Positions 54,558-64,000 of a stretch of DNA of 64,000 nt are shown here, piece by piece. The stretch covers positions 62,903,279-62,967,278 of the forward strand of contig CM018680.1 of the NCBI GenBank assembly GCA_009363875.1, written 5' to 3'. The position numbers and the translations under genes are program-made. Source of the DNA: Mikania micrantha (Eukaryota; Streptophyta; Magnoliopsida; Asterales; Asteraceae). A model generated the notes under the pieces. That model was not told the origin of the DNA, made no database searches, and worked only from the letters and a program-made list of their open reading frames with translations. The stretch's first letter is position 1. Each line of letters begins with the position of its first letter.

Positions 54558-54837
54558 AGAGTAAATTGTCATTTTCGTCCATATGGTTTGCTCACTTTTG
54601 TCATTTTAGTCCAAAAGTTTAAATTTCAATATTTTGTTCATTATGGTTTTCATTTTATTATCATTTTGGTTCTTATGGTTTTCGTTTTATTGTCATTTTA
54701 GTCTAATAAAATTTAAACTTTTAGATTAAAATGACAATAAAATGGAAACCATAAGGACGAAAATAATGAAATTTAAAATTTTGAACTAAAATGACAAAAG
54801 TGAGCAAACCATAGGGACGCAAATGACAATTTACTCT
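54558..54837. mobile_element. Fold-back MITE, copy B
   Basis: 280 bp, the counterpart of 411-690 with the same arms and no visible indel. Confidence 0.8.
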
Positions 54838-55126
54838 TTAAATAATATAATTTAAATTTGATGATACTTGAAAAACAAAATAAAAGTTATTAAAAAAGAA
54901 TATAAGTTTATTTAAAAGCTACATGGTTAATTTCATTTTAAATCCAATTTATTAATAATATATTAATTATTCTACATATTAAAATCCATTATCCTTAATT
55001 CCTAACAAAATAATAAATATTGATGATAATTAAAGAGGAGATTGAAGCGGGAAACTAAATTTTAGATGGCCTAGAATTGTGTCATGTGTCCCCTAAAGAT
55101 TTTTATTTATTATATACTAGGTTACC

Positions 55127-55159
55127 ACCCCGTGTATTACACGGGTTAAATGATAAAAA
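55127..55159 (-). mobile_element. Helitron 3' terminus on the minus strand, copy B
   Basis: The counterpart of 970-1002: CTAG at 55127-55130 with the same CCCGTGT/ACACGGG hairpin. Confidence 0.7.
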
Positions 55160-55657
55160 TATAATAAACAATCATTAATGAAAATATAAATAATATAAGA
55201 TTTTTTTAATATAGAATATGACTAAAATTTTGTATAATTTAATAATTTTAGGAATAAAATAATTATATTATTTCTTTAAACAATAATTTTTTTGTTTCTT
55301 TATTTTTTTAAATACTATTTTTAAAAATTGTATATTTTATAATAAGCTGGATATTTAAAATGTGTTTTTTTAATATTAATATATTTTTATGTATTATAAA
55401 ACATGTTTCTTAGTTTAAAAATGTAAAACAAAGGTGTATTTAATAGGAGAGAGAGGCGGGAAAATTGAAGTTGAGGGGCTCTGTAATCACGCCATGTGTC
55501 CCTAGAAACTTTGATTTATAAAGGTAAAATGACTAGAATGCCCTTTTTAATATTTTAATGAAAAGCTTATGTGTAAATTTATGATTGGTTGAAATGGGTT
55601 ATGTAGTTTTAGCAAAAGATGAGGGTTATTTTTTATACCCTTTCCTATATATATATA

Positions 55658-56035
55658 GGAAGGGTTCAAATACTAACCCTCCTTACGGAGCTAACCCATT
55701 AACTTTGCCAAAAAATAGCCGAATCTTGAATTTTTTTTTAAACATCATTGTAACACAATTTGAACACCATGTTCAGTTTTGAGTTTCGGCTAATTCATCA
55801 CCGTTTGGGCTCTTACACCACTGTAGGTGTTTAAATATTTAAAACTTACAGTACTGTAGCAAAAACAATACAACAATGATATTTTTTAAACGGTGATGAA
55901 TTAGCCTAAACTCAAAACTGAACATGGTGTTCTAATTGTGTTACAATAATGTTCAAAAAAAAATTCAAGATTCGGCTTCGTTTTGGCAAAGTTAATGGGT
56001 TAGCGCCGTAAGAGAGGGTTAGTATTTGATCACAA
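55658..56035. mobile_element. Long-TIR MITE, copy 2
   Basis: The counterpart of 1544-1920 in block X copy B, flanked by TATATA tracts. Confidence 0.8.
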
Positions 56036-56060
56036 TATATATATATATGTATATATATAG

Positions 56061-56441
56061 GGAATGGTTCCAATACTAACCCTTCTTACGGCGCTAACCC
56101 ATTAACTTTGCCAGAAAATAGCCGAATCTTGAATTTTTTTTTAAACATCATTGTAACACAATTTGAACACCATGTTCAGTTTTGAGTTTTGGCTAATTCA
56201 TCACCGTTTGGGCTCTTACAGTACTGTAGTTGTTTAAGTATTTAAAACTTACAGTACTGTAGCAAAAACCTTACAACGATGATATTTTTTAAACGGTGAT
56301 GAATTAGCCCAAACTCAAAACTGAACATGGTGTTCTAATTGTGTTACAATGATGTTCAAAAAAAAAATTCAAGATTCGGCTTCGTTTTGGCAAAGTTAAA
56401 CGGGTTAGCGCCGTAAGAGAGGGTTAGTATTTGATCTCAAT

Positions 56442-56443
<2 letters not shown>
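56061..56443. mobile_element. Long-TIR MITE, copy 3
   Basis: A third, slightly diverged copy placed 25 bp after copy 2 in the same orientation. The arms start GGAATGGTTCCAATACTAAC and end in the complement. In block X copy A only its first 19 or so bases survive, at 1955-1973, so the copy A breakpoint lies inside this element. Confidence 0.8.
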
Positions 56444-56486
<43 letters not shown>

Positions 56487-56933
56487 ACTTGAAGTTTGTT
56501 TTAACTTCACGAAAACTATAAGGGCAAAATCTATAAAATGATCTTTACCAACTAATAGTTAATTTCCTTGCAACTACTACCGAACTAATTACTTAAATAA
56601 TATTAGTTAACCCTAGTTAATAAGATATATAGTTAAAAGAAAACCTTTATAAAATATATAGAGCAGTTGCATCTTTATTTCTTCTCACGAAATTGCAGAA
56701 AGTATTGCTGTTTGCTGGTAAAATAACTAGGCATACTATGTTATTAAAACGTGCTAGATAAATCATATATGCTACATTCGTTAATATTTGTTCCTAATTT
56801 ATTAGTAATACATATTGATGTCATATTTAGGTTATTTTGAGTAACTAAATGATTAAAAAAAATAAAGATAACACCTGAATAACAAGAAACTAGCTAGCTA
56901 GGAACAAAATAGAAAAAACAAAAAAAATTGGTA
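56444..56933. other. (TA)n tract and unassigned AT-rich DNA
   Basis: A (TA)n microsatellite at about 56444-56481, followed by roughly 450 bp with no ORF and no repeat that I recognise. Confidence 0.5.
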
Positions 56934-57361
56934 AAATAACAAACAATGTTTAAACAAACAAACATACCCGGTGAAATCCCACTTTTAAGTAGGGTCGGGG
57001 GGTGAGATGAACACAAATCTTACCCCTACCCAAAAATTGAGTAGAGAGGCTGCTTCAGAGGAGACCCCCGGCTCAAGTTTTTTTTTATAAATTATTTTTA
57101 TTATTATTAATTTTTCGACATAAAAAGGCACATAGTACAGACTGGGTATATATAAGCCAAGCAAAGCATGCAGATGAAAAAAGCAATATACCAACAAAGC
57201 AGACTACCCTATAGCAATAACCACGCATAGCAGATTATATCAACAATCAAGAGTCATAAGTATCTTCGACATACACCACATACATGAGCATAGAACACAA
57301 ATAGCAAACATAGCAATATGTCAAACAAATATACCTAAAAAACTAGCAGTTTCTAACATAT
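56934..57361 (-). mobile_element. Retroposon remnant with SINE/LINE-like 3' end
   Basis: Read on the minus strand it ends GGGATTTCACCGGGTATG followed by (TTTG)n, the tail style of plant SINEs and related LINEs. Upstream is GTCTCCTCTGAAGCAGCC. A 21 bp direct repeat beginning AAATAACAAAC flanks it at 56934-56954 and, beyond the MULE, at 61560-61580, which is the length expected of a target duplication from target-primed reverse transcription. The 5' part (57110-57361) is AT-rich and not recognised. No tRNA-derived head was found, so SINE versus truncated LINE stays open. Confidence 0.6.
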
Positions 57362-58344
57362 ATCCTAAAGGGGCGCGTTATTTGGACACCCCCTACCGAT
57401 CAGTCAACACCTATCTCATCTATACGGGCCGTAAAGGGCTTTACAGGCCGTAAAGAAGTCAGAGTGTGTCAGAAAATGTCAGTGAGATGTCTGGCGGCTG
57501 AAAACGTAATACGAGCCGTAAAGGCCTATACGACTCGTTTTTAAAACTGAAAATTTTTAAGTTTTGTTTTTCTACCCGATATACGTACGTGTTTAACTTA
57601 TTTGTAACATTGTAATTGTCTAACTGTTTTAAATGGTTAAAACATATATTTTAACGTAATTATATTTAATCGCTATACGTACATTATTAACGTTATATAA
57701 TATATTAAATATATGATATATATATTATTATATATACGTGTTATATATGTGTTATAAAATCCTCACGTTGTTTGTATTCCGGTATACGTACGCGTTTAAC
57801 ATTAATTGTTATATCATATCGTCAAGTTGTTTAATTTTTAAGTTATAAATAATATCTGTTTATCATAGCGTATAATCGTAATTTGTTGTGAAATCCGGTA
57901 TTTGTTAAATTCAACACGTACAGTACGTGTTTAAAACGTAACCATTTTTAATCGTTTGTTGTAAAATAATAAGTATTTTAACGTTATTATTTAATTATTT
58001 TGACTATTTGACTATTTGTTTTGTTTGAAAAATATTTTAACATCGTGACGTTTAAATATAAATAACAATTTTTTTAAACATAATTAGTTATGATTTTCGT
58101 AAATTTAAATGTTTTGTTTGAAAATTATTTTAATTTAATCGTGTTTAATGATTTTAAAACAATATTTATCAAAATGTAAATAACGATAAACGGTTTTAAG
58201 AAAAATTGTTAACTATCTATTATTCATTTCACAATCACGCACATTTTTTAATTATATAATAAAAGATAAAACAAACAATCACGCCATACACAACATACAT
58301 ACAAAATAAAAATACATACATCCGAATGCTAAAGTAGTGTCCAT

Positions 58345-58410
58345 ACATCAAAATCCAGGCCGTATAGTTCTTCGACGGCTCACGACGACGTCTACGCGGA
58401 GGCATAATCT
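58345..58410 (-). other. Possible small 3' exon or duplicated tail of the transposase
   Basis: The minus strand after a splice-like AACTTTGCAG reads MPPRRRRREPSKNYTAWIL. GAAGAACTATACGGCC in it repeats the last codons of the main transposase ORF (58698-58720). It could be an extra exon beyond the repeat-filled intron, or a partial duplication of the tail. I cannot tell which. Confidence 0.3.
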
Positions 58411-58423
58411 GCAAAGTTAGACA

Positions 58424-58551
58424 AATAATAATAACAATAATAATCATTAACAATAATAATAATACTAATAATAATAATAAATAATAATAATAATAATAAC
58501 ACTAATACTAATAATAATAAATAATAATAATAATAAAAATAATACTAATAC

Positions 58552-58613
<62 letters not shown>

Positions 58614-58655
58614 CTAATAATAATACTAATAATAATAATAATATTATTAAAAAAA
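58424..58655. repeat. (AAT)n microsatellite with AATACT interruptions
   Basis: About 230 bp of AATAATAAT with scattered ACTAAT units, just downstream of the transposase stop. Confidence 0.9.
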
Positions 58656-58677
58656 ATTAATAAAAAAAGTACAAGAA

Positions 58678-58713
58678 CTATACGAACCGTAAAGCCCTTA
58701 ACGGGCCGTATAG
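58678..58713. repeat. ACGGGCCGTA palindrome at the transposase stop codon
   Basis: A palindrome of the same type as those in the MULE ends (TATACGAACCGTAAAGCCC, then the complementary half). Its first three bases are the TAG stop of the transposase ORF read on the minus strand, so the last dozen codons are made of the repeat. Confidence 0.8.
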
Positions 58714-61168
58714 TTCTTCGAGAAACCTGTTCATCTTCTCTGTTAGAACTTTACGGCATGACGAATAGTTAACCATTCTGTTTCCGGAAGTCCTAATGCA
58801 ACAGCTAGAGATCGAAAGCAACAGTTTCCCGTCTGGAACAACGTCTTGTATTCTTGATATGTATTGGTGAAAGATGTCAGGAATTTGATCCTTAAACCGG
58901 TTAAAATTGTAAAGTTTGTTATCAGTTAAATGTACCGGGATGTCAAATGCCGGTTGCGATAACCCAACAGTTGGTTGCGAAAACCCGTCTTGTGGTTGAG
59001 AAAACCCGGAAAAATCGTGCATTCTTGTCGTTGAAGAATACGAATTAGCACGCTGCAATTGACTATCGTGAGTGACCGTTGAATCATCCTGCTTGTTTTT
59101 CTTTGGCTTTGTGAATGAACTATGTCGGGCATGCTCTTGTTTTTTTTGTTGTGTCTTTAAACTTGGTCGCCCTCGAGTGTTAGTTTGCACGACGGGTTCT
59201 TTTTTCATTGATTTAAATGGGAAAACCGCACTAAAAACCTTTGACATCATACTCTTTTTAACTGAATTTGGTTGAAGCTTTATATGTTGTATGACCCGAT
59301 CCAATTGCGCATCAATATCAGCACCTTCATCCTCGTTAACTAACGGCGGGTTTAAATCAAGCTTACGCCAAAACAAGTCTACCTCATCCAGTGTAACTTT
59401 AGCATCTGTTTTAAAAGAATAAAAATAATAATTATGATTATACATAAATAATAGGTAAATATATAATTAAATTTAATTAATTCATACTATTCAATAGACG
59501 ACAAGCACATGTCAATCCACAACTCGTGAAGAGATGGCAACCGCAAGATGAATTTGATGCTATCAACATCTGAATTTTTGCCTTTTCACCAACCAACAGA
59601 TCTAAAGCTACATGAGATACATTCCCTTTTAACAATTCAAATTGATCATCGTTATGATGTGCCATACGAAATATTTTGCTTCTTTCAAAGCTTTCATTTA
59701 TAGCTTCTGCTTGCGATTTAACAATTTGAATGACATGCCCAACAATGTTGTCTAACGTGTTGTTGGTTGCATGGAGACTTTTCTTTAATAGAGAATGCTG
59801 ACTTTCAACTCTGTTGGTGGTTCGTTGACCAAAATTCCGGTTTTTATCTATCCACGCAGACACAAACATTTCCTTGTACTTTTGCAACCATGTTACTTGC
59901 AAATATCCGATAACCCCTAAAAAACAAACACATATTAATACGTTTCATACAACTCAAAAACAATTAAAAATGAGAAATAGAACATTACTTTGATGAGATG
60001 TCCATAACCATTCATGTAGTCGACTATAATTATACTCGTAGATATCGGGAGTTGCAGATTCAATCACAACCGACCACATATATCCAAACTTTTGCCGGTC
60101 TGATTGCGAAAAACTAGGCCTGTAGTGTTTGGATATGTTTTCAAAAATGTGCCACCAGCATAGTAATTGGGCAGCACAAGGAAATATTCTTCTACATGCG
60201 TTTATAAGAGTCAATTCTCTATCGGTTACAATAACGCGTGGTTCCATACACTGTTGAAGTGTATCTTTTAGGTTTTGTAACACCCAGACAAAATTCTCTT
60301 CACGTTCCTTACTTATAAACGCATGTGCAACACTAAATGTCTTGTGTGTTGATGTGACACCAACTATTTGAACAAATGGCATGTTGTATTTGTTCGTTTT
60401 ATAAGTTGTGTCAATTAACAAGACATGAGGAAATGCTCGCCAAATATTATAAGATGTCTGGTGGATAAAAAAACCTGTTCCACGACATCTGTCGACGCAT
60501 CGTCTTGCGTTTGGTAAATAAAATTATTTCTTTGCAATGTGCTAAAAAGGACCTGAATTGGAGTTTACCCTGTGTTTTGTCCATTACGTAACTTCCGTCG
60601 CGCATTGTAAATATTTCTGAGGTTGGAAACATTATCGGGGTTTTGGTCCTTTACAGCTGCAAGTATATCACGGGGCAACATGTTTTGGTTTGACAGTTGC
60701 TCAACTAGACCGGTTTCATTTTCATTTAATCTCATCGCATATGGATGACCGCCTAGTTGTTCAGCCCCTAGGTGGTTGTGTTCATTATTGACCACATGCA
60801 ACTTCCAACCACCACAACTTCTCTCGTATTTACCAATTAGCTCAAATTCACACCCAGTCTTCTTCGAACCAGTACGTCTAGCTTTTGGTTCACCGTGATA
60901 CACGCCACCGCGATCGCATTTAAGCCACACCTTTATAACTACACCGGTTGCATTAGTTTTGCTTCGTCGTCTAACTAGCACATAACCATTTTCACGCCCT
61001 CTAGCAATCGCCCAATCAACAAGTTCATCAACACCGGCAAACACCTGAAAAGAAAAAAATGTATAAGATTTTATAAACTAACAACCGTTAAACGAATAAG
61101 TTTATTACCTGATCAGTTTCATAGACACACGTATATTCATCACCGAAGTTGTTGCCTCCCATCGACAT
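58678..61168 (-). pseudogene. FAR1/MULE transposase with C-terminal OTU-like part, decayed
   Basis: Inferred exons on the minus strand: 61168-61109, 61044-59989, 59916-59488, 59405-58678. The N-terminus is a FAR1-type zinc finger region (GCEFELIG ... WKLHVVNNEHNH). The MULE catalytic core is in exon 2: LIDTTYKTNKY with the first Asp, VTDRE with the second, and CWWHIFENI. Exon 3 has the SWIM-like Cys/His end (CGCHLFTSCGLTCACRL). Exon 4 has an AT-hook-like RGRPSLKTQ, then repeats (FSQPQDGFSQP, TVGLSQP), then a start like an OTU cysteine protease (VVPDG before the catalytic Cys). Damage: TAA at 60565-60567; one base missing in a T run (seven As on the plus strand, 60468-60474) before the catalytic core; and an extra base near 58825-58827 just before the OTU Cys, which removes NCCFRSLA from the frame, with a second shift restoring it. 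It looks inactive. Confidence 0.78.
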
Positions 61169-61374
61169 TGTTAAACGTTTATGAGTTTGAACTTGTTAAA
61201 GAACCCAAAACCTGCTTGTTTTGAAAATCAAATTGTTTCTGTCTGCGTTTTCTTTTTTGATTCATGTATTCCATTATAACGTATGCCATCAAGATATATA
61301 TCAAACGATTTTAATTTACGCATACATCTATTATGTCAATTCCAATAATTTGCGCTGGTCAATTTATTGGCGTT

Positions 61375-61511
61375 CAATACGGGCCTTATAGACCTTTACG
61401 GGCCGTATGTACTGCGTGTCAGTCTGCGTCAGCCCTATGATTTGACGTGTCAGCTTTTGTCAGAAATATTCGTTTCAATACGACCCGTAAAGGGCTTTAC
61501 GGGCCGTATTG
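61375..61511. repeat. Two long palindromes in the right MULE end
   Basis: 61375-61409 and 61476-61511 are near-perfect palindromes of about 35 bp, starting CAATACGRSCC with a CTTTACGGGCCGTAT second half. Between them lie several TGTCAG and CGTCAG words, also present in the left end. They are possible transposase binding sites. Confidence 0.8.
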
Positions 61512-61580
61512 AGGGTGTCCGATGATCCAGTCGGGTGTCTCCCTAACAGGCCCCATCCTAAATAACAAACAATGTTTAAA

Positions 61581-61815
61581 TTGTACAAATAAACGGGTAG
61601 GTGTACGTGACGTTACAAACGATGATTTTTATAATGTGATGTCCATTTTCATCTCGAATACCGCACCACCAGTACTAGCGTAGTTTACTCCTTTTATGAA
61701 CTGGACCTAATGAACTGGCTGCAGTATCTTACTGGAATCCAGGCTGCGCTTAGAGTGGTGTCTGTAGCTAAGTATTGAACATTTTGAGTGAAAGTTTGGT
61801 CAAACTAATATATTA
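61581..61815. other. Unassigned stretch right of the MULE
   Basis: About 235 bp, less AT-rich than its surroundings, with no ORF longer than a few dozen codons and no recognised family. It could be a captured gene fragment, but I could not identify a source. Confidence 0.35.
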
Positions 61816-62080
61816 AGGGCTATTTTATTTGTACACCACAATTTTATATTTTTACACCCCTGCGGTTCAAGATGGGCCGTACTGATCAGTACGCCCGTCT
61901 TAAGTACAGACAAACATTTCATAGAATTCCTTGAAATCAGTGAAACATTCTGTGGGACGGCCCGTACTGTTCAGTACGTCCCGTCTTGAACCAAACTTAT
62001 TTTTCCAAGCCATTTTGGGTGTCAACCAGTTTTTTTCAAGTCAAGACGGGGCTGTACTGACCAGTACGAGCCGTCTTGAA
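61816..62080 (+). mobile_element. Probable end of a second, related MULE family
   Basis: GGGCTATTTTATTTGTACACC at 61817 onward (21 bases) resembles the left MULE terminus base by base apart from a few positions. It is followed by three palindromes at 61866-61903, 61954-61990 and 62041-62080. Each has a CTGATCAG-like centre and GTACGGCCCGTCTTGAA-type arms. The other end was not found in the window, so the element is either longer than what is shown or truncated. Confidence 0.5.
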
Positions 62081-63636
62081 TTAATTTATTTTCGTTTTTA
62101 AATAATTCTTAACAATTTACGTTTAATACGTAAATTATTTGAATGATATGAATAATTTATTTTATTTTATTTAAACTTAAATTACGCAATTAAAAATCTT
62201 TCTTTCTTTAAAAATTGAAACCAAAAACCCTAAAATAAAACTTTTCAAAGTAAACATCTATCTTCTCACTTTACATAAAGTTTTTAACTTTTATTTGAAT
62301 GGGCAAAAATGTCAATCAGCAGCTACCGAGTCACTGACATCACCTTAATCATCGCTAGATGCACAAACACCATCATCCCCTTTGTAACCATCACCCATCT
62401 CACAAATCACCTTCAGTCCCCCTTTCATCTCTTTACTGCAGTTAGCCGATTGTAGCCGCTCACCGAAGGGGATGAGATTGTTTGCCGAAGAGGGTGAGTT
62501 CGAGGGCTAGAGGGGGTCGCTGGAGATGCCCGGTGGAGCCGCCGGTATGATGGACCTCATAATAGTAACGATCATGGAGTTGAAGAGGAGGATGATTGAT
62601 GAATATGTTTTCTCATTTTTCATATAGAACCCTCTCTCCTTTTAGACCCATTCACATGGTTTGATGTCTAAACTATTCAAAGATTCGTTTAGTTCTTTTT
62701 ATCTATTCATATTTGTTTTTTCACAAAACGAATAGTATGAATCAGAATCAGACTTGTTCAGACCTAAACAAACAACCTCTTAGTTTCTTATAGATAGAGA
62801 GTTTTCTTTTATATATACACACACACACACACATATATGATGCATTCAATTGAAAACCAACAAGTTATATAAATCTATTAGTAACCGGCCAGTTTTATTC
62901 ACGTTTTAAAATCACATGGATATTTGCCATTATAGACTTTATCATTACTTGTTCTCTAAAGACACCACCATGTTATTATCATAATGGCTTGTATCATCTT
63001 GACCTCCTTTTTATAAAATATTTCTCTTGGTATGCCTAACATTTGTTACAAAGTAAGATTATATATACAAGGAAACTTGCACAAGATGGAATGGTTCTCA
63101 ATTCAACAACACATAGCATTATTAGAAAAAATGCAAATTAATATGTTATTTTTATGTTCATTATATTGATGTAAATAAAGGATATATGAGAAAAATAATA
63201 AAAAAAATAGCTTAGATTATAACGGAATTAAAGAAAAATTATATCACTGTAAATAATGTGTTACATCACCGTAAATTATATCATTGTATATTACTTCATT
63301 TTGTATTGCATGACATTAATTTAACCATGTTAGAAAAAAAATAATATGTTATGTTTATGTTCGTTATATCGGTGTAATACGAGATATTTGGGAAAAAATA
63401 AAAAGTTGTCCATATTAAAACGGAATTAAAGAGAAAATGCATCATTGTAAATAATAAATTATATCTCCGTAACTAATGTGTTACATCACTGTAAATTAGA
63501 TCAATGTAAATTGCATCATTGTAATTTACTATTGTTAAAAAAAATTAAATTAATTTGTAATATTAAAGCTCTTTACAATGATATAAATACACAACATGTA
63601 AAAAAATAAAAAAAAAATAATCGAGACTATAACGGA
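62081..63636. other. AT-rich DNA with diverged repeats, no gene
   Basis: 62290-62620 is GC-richer and might be a fragment of something captured, but no frame is convincing. From 63130 to 63560 there is a diverged duplication of about 215 bp with repeated ATCACTGTAAAT-type words (TTACATCACCGTAAAT, TTACATCACTGTAAAT), and the motif TATAACGGA recurs at about 63220, 63418 and 63630. Confidence 0.45.
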
Positions 63637-64000
63637 CACTACTACAAAACAAGGGATTTGTTTCCAGAATTATGGTTGTAAAATGGTGGCAATTGCCATT
63701 TTGAGACCAATTTGCTACCATAAAGGCGGTGAGAAAATCCCTGGTGGCAAATGGCCTATTGCCACGATTTTGCCACCATTTTATTTTTTGCTACCATAAT
63801 GTTGCCACCAAGAAAATGGTCAAAAATGTTGCTACCATTTTGCTACCATGTTTCTTGCAACCATTTTGCTACCATTTTTTTGCTACCATTTTGCTACCAT
63901 TTTTTGCTACCATTTTGCTACCAATATTATACAATTTTGCTACTATTTTGCTACCATTTTGTTGGGATCTATAGCCACCATTTTTTCACCAATCCTATAT
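63637..64000 (+). mobile_element. CACTA (En/Spm-type) transposon end with subterminal repeats
   Basis: CACTACTACAAAAC at 63637 is the standard plant CACTA terminal inverted repeat. From about 63769 to 63990 there are roughly 13 copies of TTTTGCTACCAT and close variants in one orientation, the subterminal array that CACTA transposases bind. The element continues beyond the window. The ORF through the array merely translates the repeat. Confidence 0.85.

Larger units (their letters stand above)
54147..56078. repeat. Block X, copy B (same as 1-1973)
   Basis: The second copy of the block described at 1-1973, here directly after the Helitron B end. It contains the fold-back MITE (54558-54837), the minus-strand Helitron end (55127-55159) and the long-TIR MITE (55658-56035). 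Relative to copy A it lacks 35 bp near 55434 and has a shorter (TA)n. Confidence 0.92.
57370..61554 (-). mobile_element. Mutator-like element (MULE), 4185 bp
   Basis: The ends are imperfect inverted repeats: GGGGCGCGTTATTTGGACAC on the left and the complement of GGGGCCTGTTAGGGAGACAC on the right. An 8 bp direct repeat ATCCTAAA flanks it (57362-57369 and 61555-61562), close to the 9 bp typical of MULEs. It carries a FAR1/MULE transposase gene on the minus strand. Both ends contain long palindromes with an ACGGGCCGTA core (57421-57453, 57508-57537, 61375-61409, 61476-61511). The element is inserted at the 5' junction of the retroposon remnant. Confidence 0.85.

Noticed and set aside
58424..58655. 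(AAT)n tract as a CRISPR-like or regulatory array
   Set aside because: It has no spacers and no fixed repeat unit. It is a plain trinucleotide microsatellite.
63729..63974. 81-residue ORF at the right end
   Set aside because: It only translates the CACTA subterminal repeat (ATILLPF over and over).
1..64000. tRNA or rRNA genes, or an intact host gene
   Set aside because: I saw no cloverleaf-type sequence, no rRNA core and no coding gene outside the transposable elements. The tRNA-like words TGGTATCAGAGC are retrotransposon primer sites.

Overview
This is plant nuclear DNA, and almost all of it is transposable elements nested in one another. The evidence is spliced genes with plant-type introns, Ty1-copia and Ty3-gypsy elements primed by initiator tRNA-Met, Helitrons ending in CTAG, a Mutator-like element (MULE), a CACTA end and several MITEs. 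No intact host gene and no RNA gene was recognised. The families would fit a dicot, perhaps an Asteraceae species, but that is a guess.

Layout. 1-1973 is a block (called X) carrying a fold-back MITE, a minus-strand Helitron 3' end and a long-TIR MITE. 2009-5848 is the Rep half of an autonomous Helitron (copy A), cut off before the helicase. 6133 starts a minus-strand Helitron end. 7279-19331 is a complete Sirevirus-like copia element on the minus strand (TSD GTGCA) with gag, pol and a large third ORF. 19332-22326 is old insertion-site DNA holding what looks like exon 1 of a group III WRKY gene. 22327-33308 is a second Sirevirus-like element (TSD CAAAC) whose interior is partly inverted. 33309-54064 is Helitron copy B: a decayed duplicate of an RPA exon, an 11-exon RPA1-like gene, then the RepHel gene, ending in a textbook hairpin plus CTAG at 54064. 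Copy B is interrupted by a very young gypsy element (37647-46645, TSD AACTT) placed just before the RepHel start codon, and by a solo Sirevirus LTR (47357-48187, TSD AATAA) inside a RepHel exon. 54147-56078 is a second copy of block X, followed by a third MITE. 56955-61560 is a retroposon remnant into which a 4.2 kb MULE (57370-61554) has inserted. The MULE carries a decayed FAR1/MULE transposase with a C-terminal OTU-like part. The right end holds palindromes that look like the end of a second, related MULE family, and from 63637 a CACTA end with a dense subterminal repeat array.

Function. Copy B shows the usual plant Helitron gene set: an RPA-like single-strand binding protein plus a Rep nuclease fused to a PIF1-type helicase. 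It is dead now, because the helicase has a frameshift and a stop. The two Sirevirus elements share gag, pol and the third ORF, but no copy has all three intact. The gypsy element is almost brand new by its LTR identity, yet it lost the end of integrase, the PPT and 9 bp of its 3' LTR.

Most notable signals: (1) one short CpG-containing near-palindrome, CTTCCGAAG, saturates the LTR, the pol-ORF3 spacer and the gag C-terminus of the Sirevirus family; (2) long palindromes with an ACGGGCCGTA core sit in both MULE ends and at the transposase stop codon, with related ones in a second family nearby; (3) the gypsy LTR carries a run of small stem-loops and four TCGCGGTACGCGA palindromes; (4) Helitron and X occur in permuted order at the two ends of the window.
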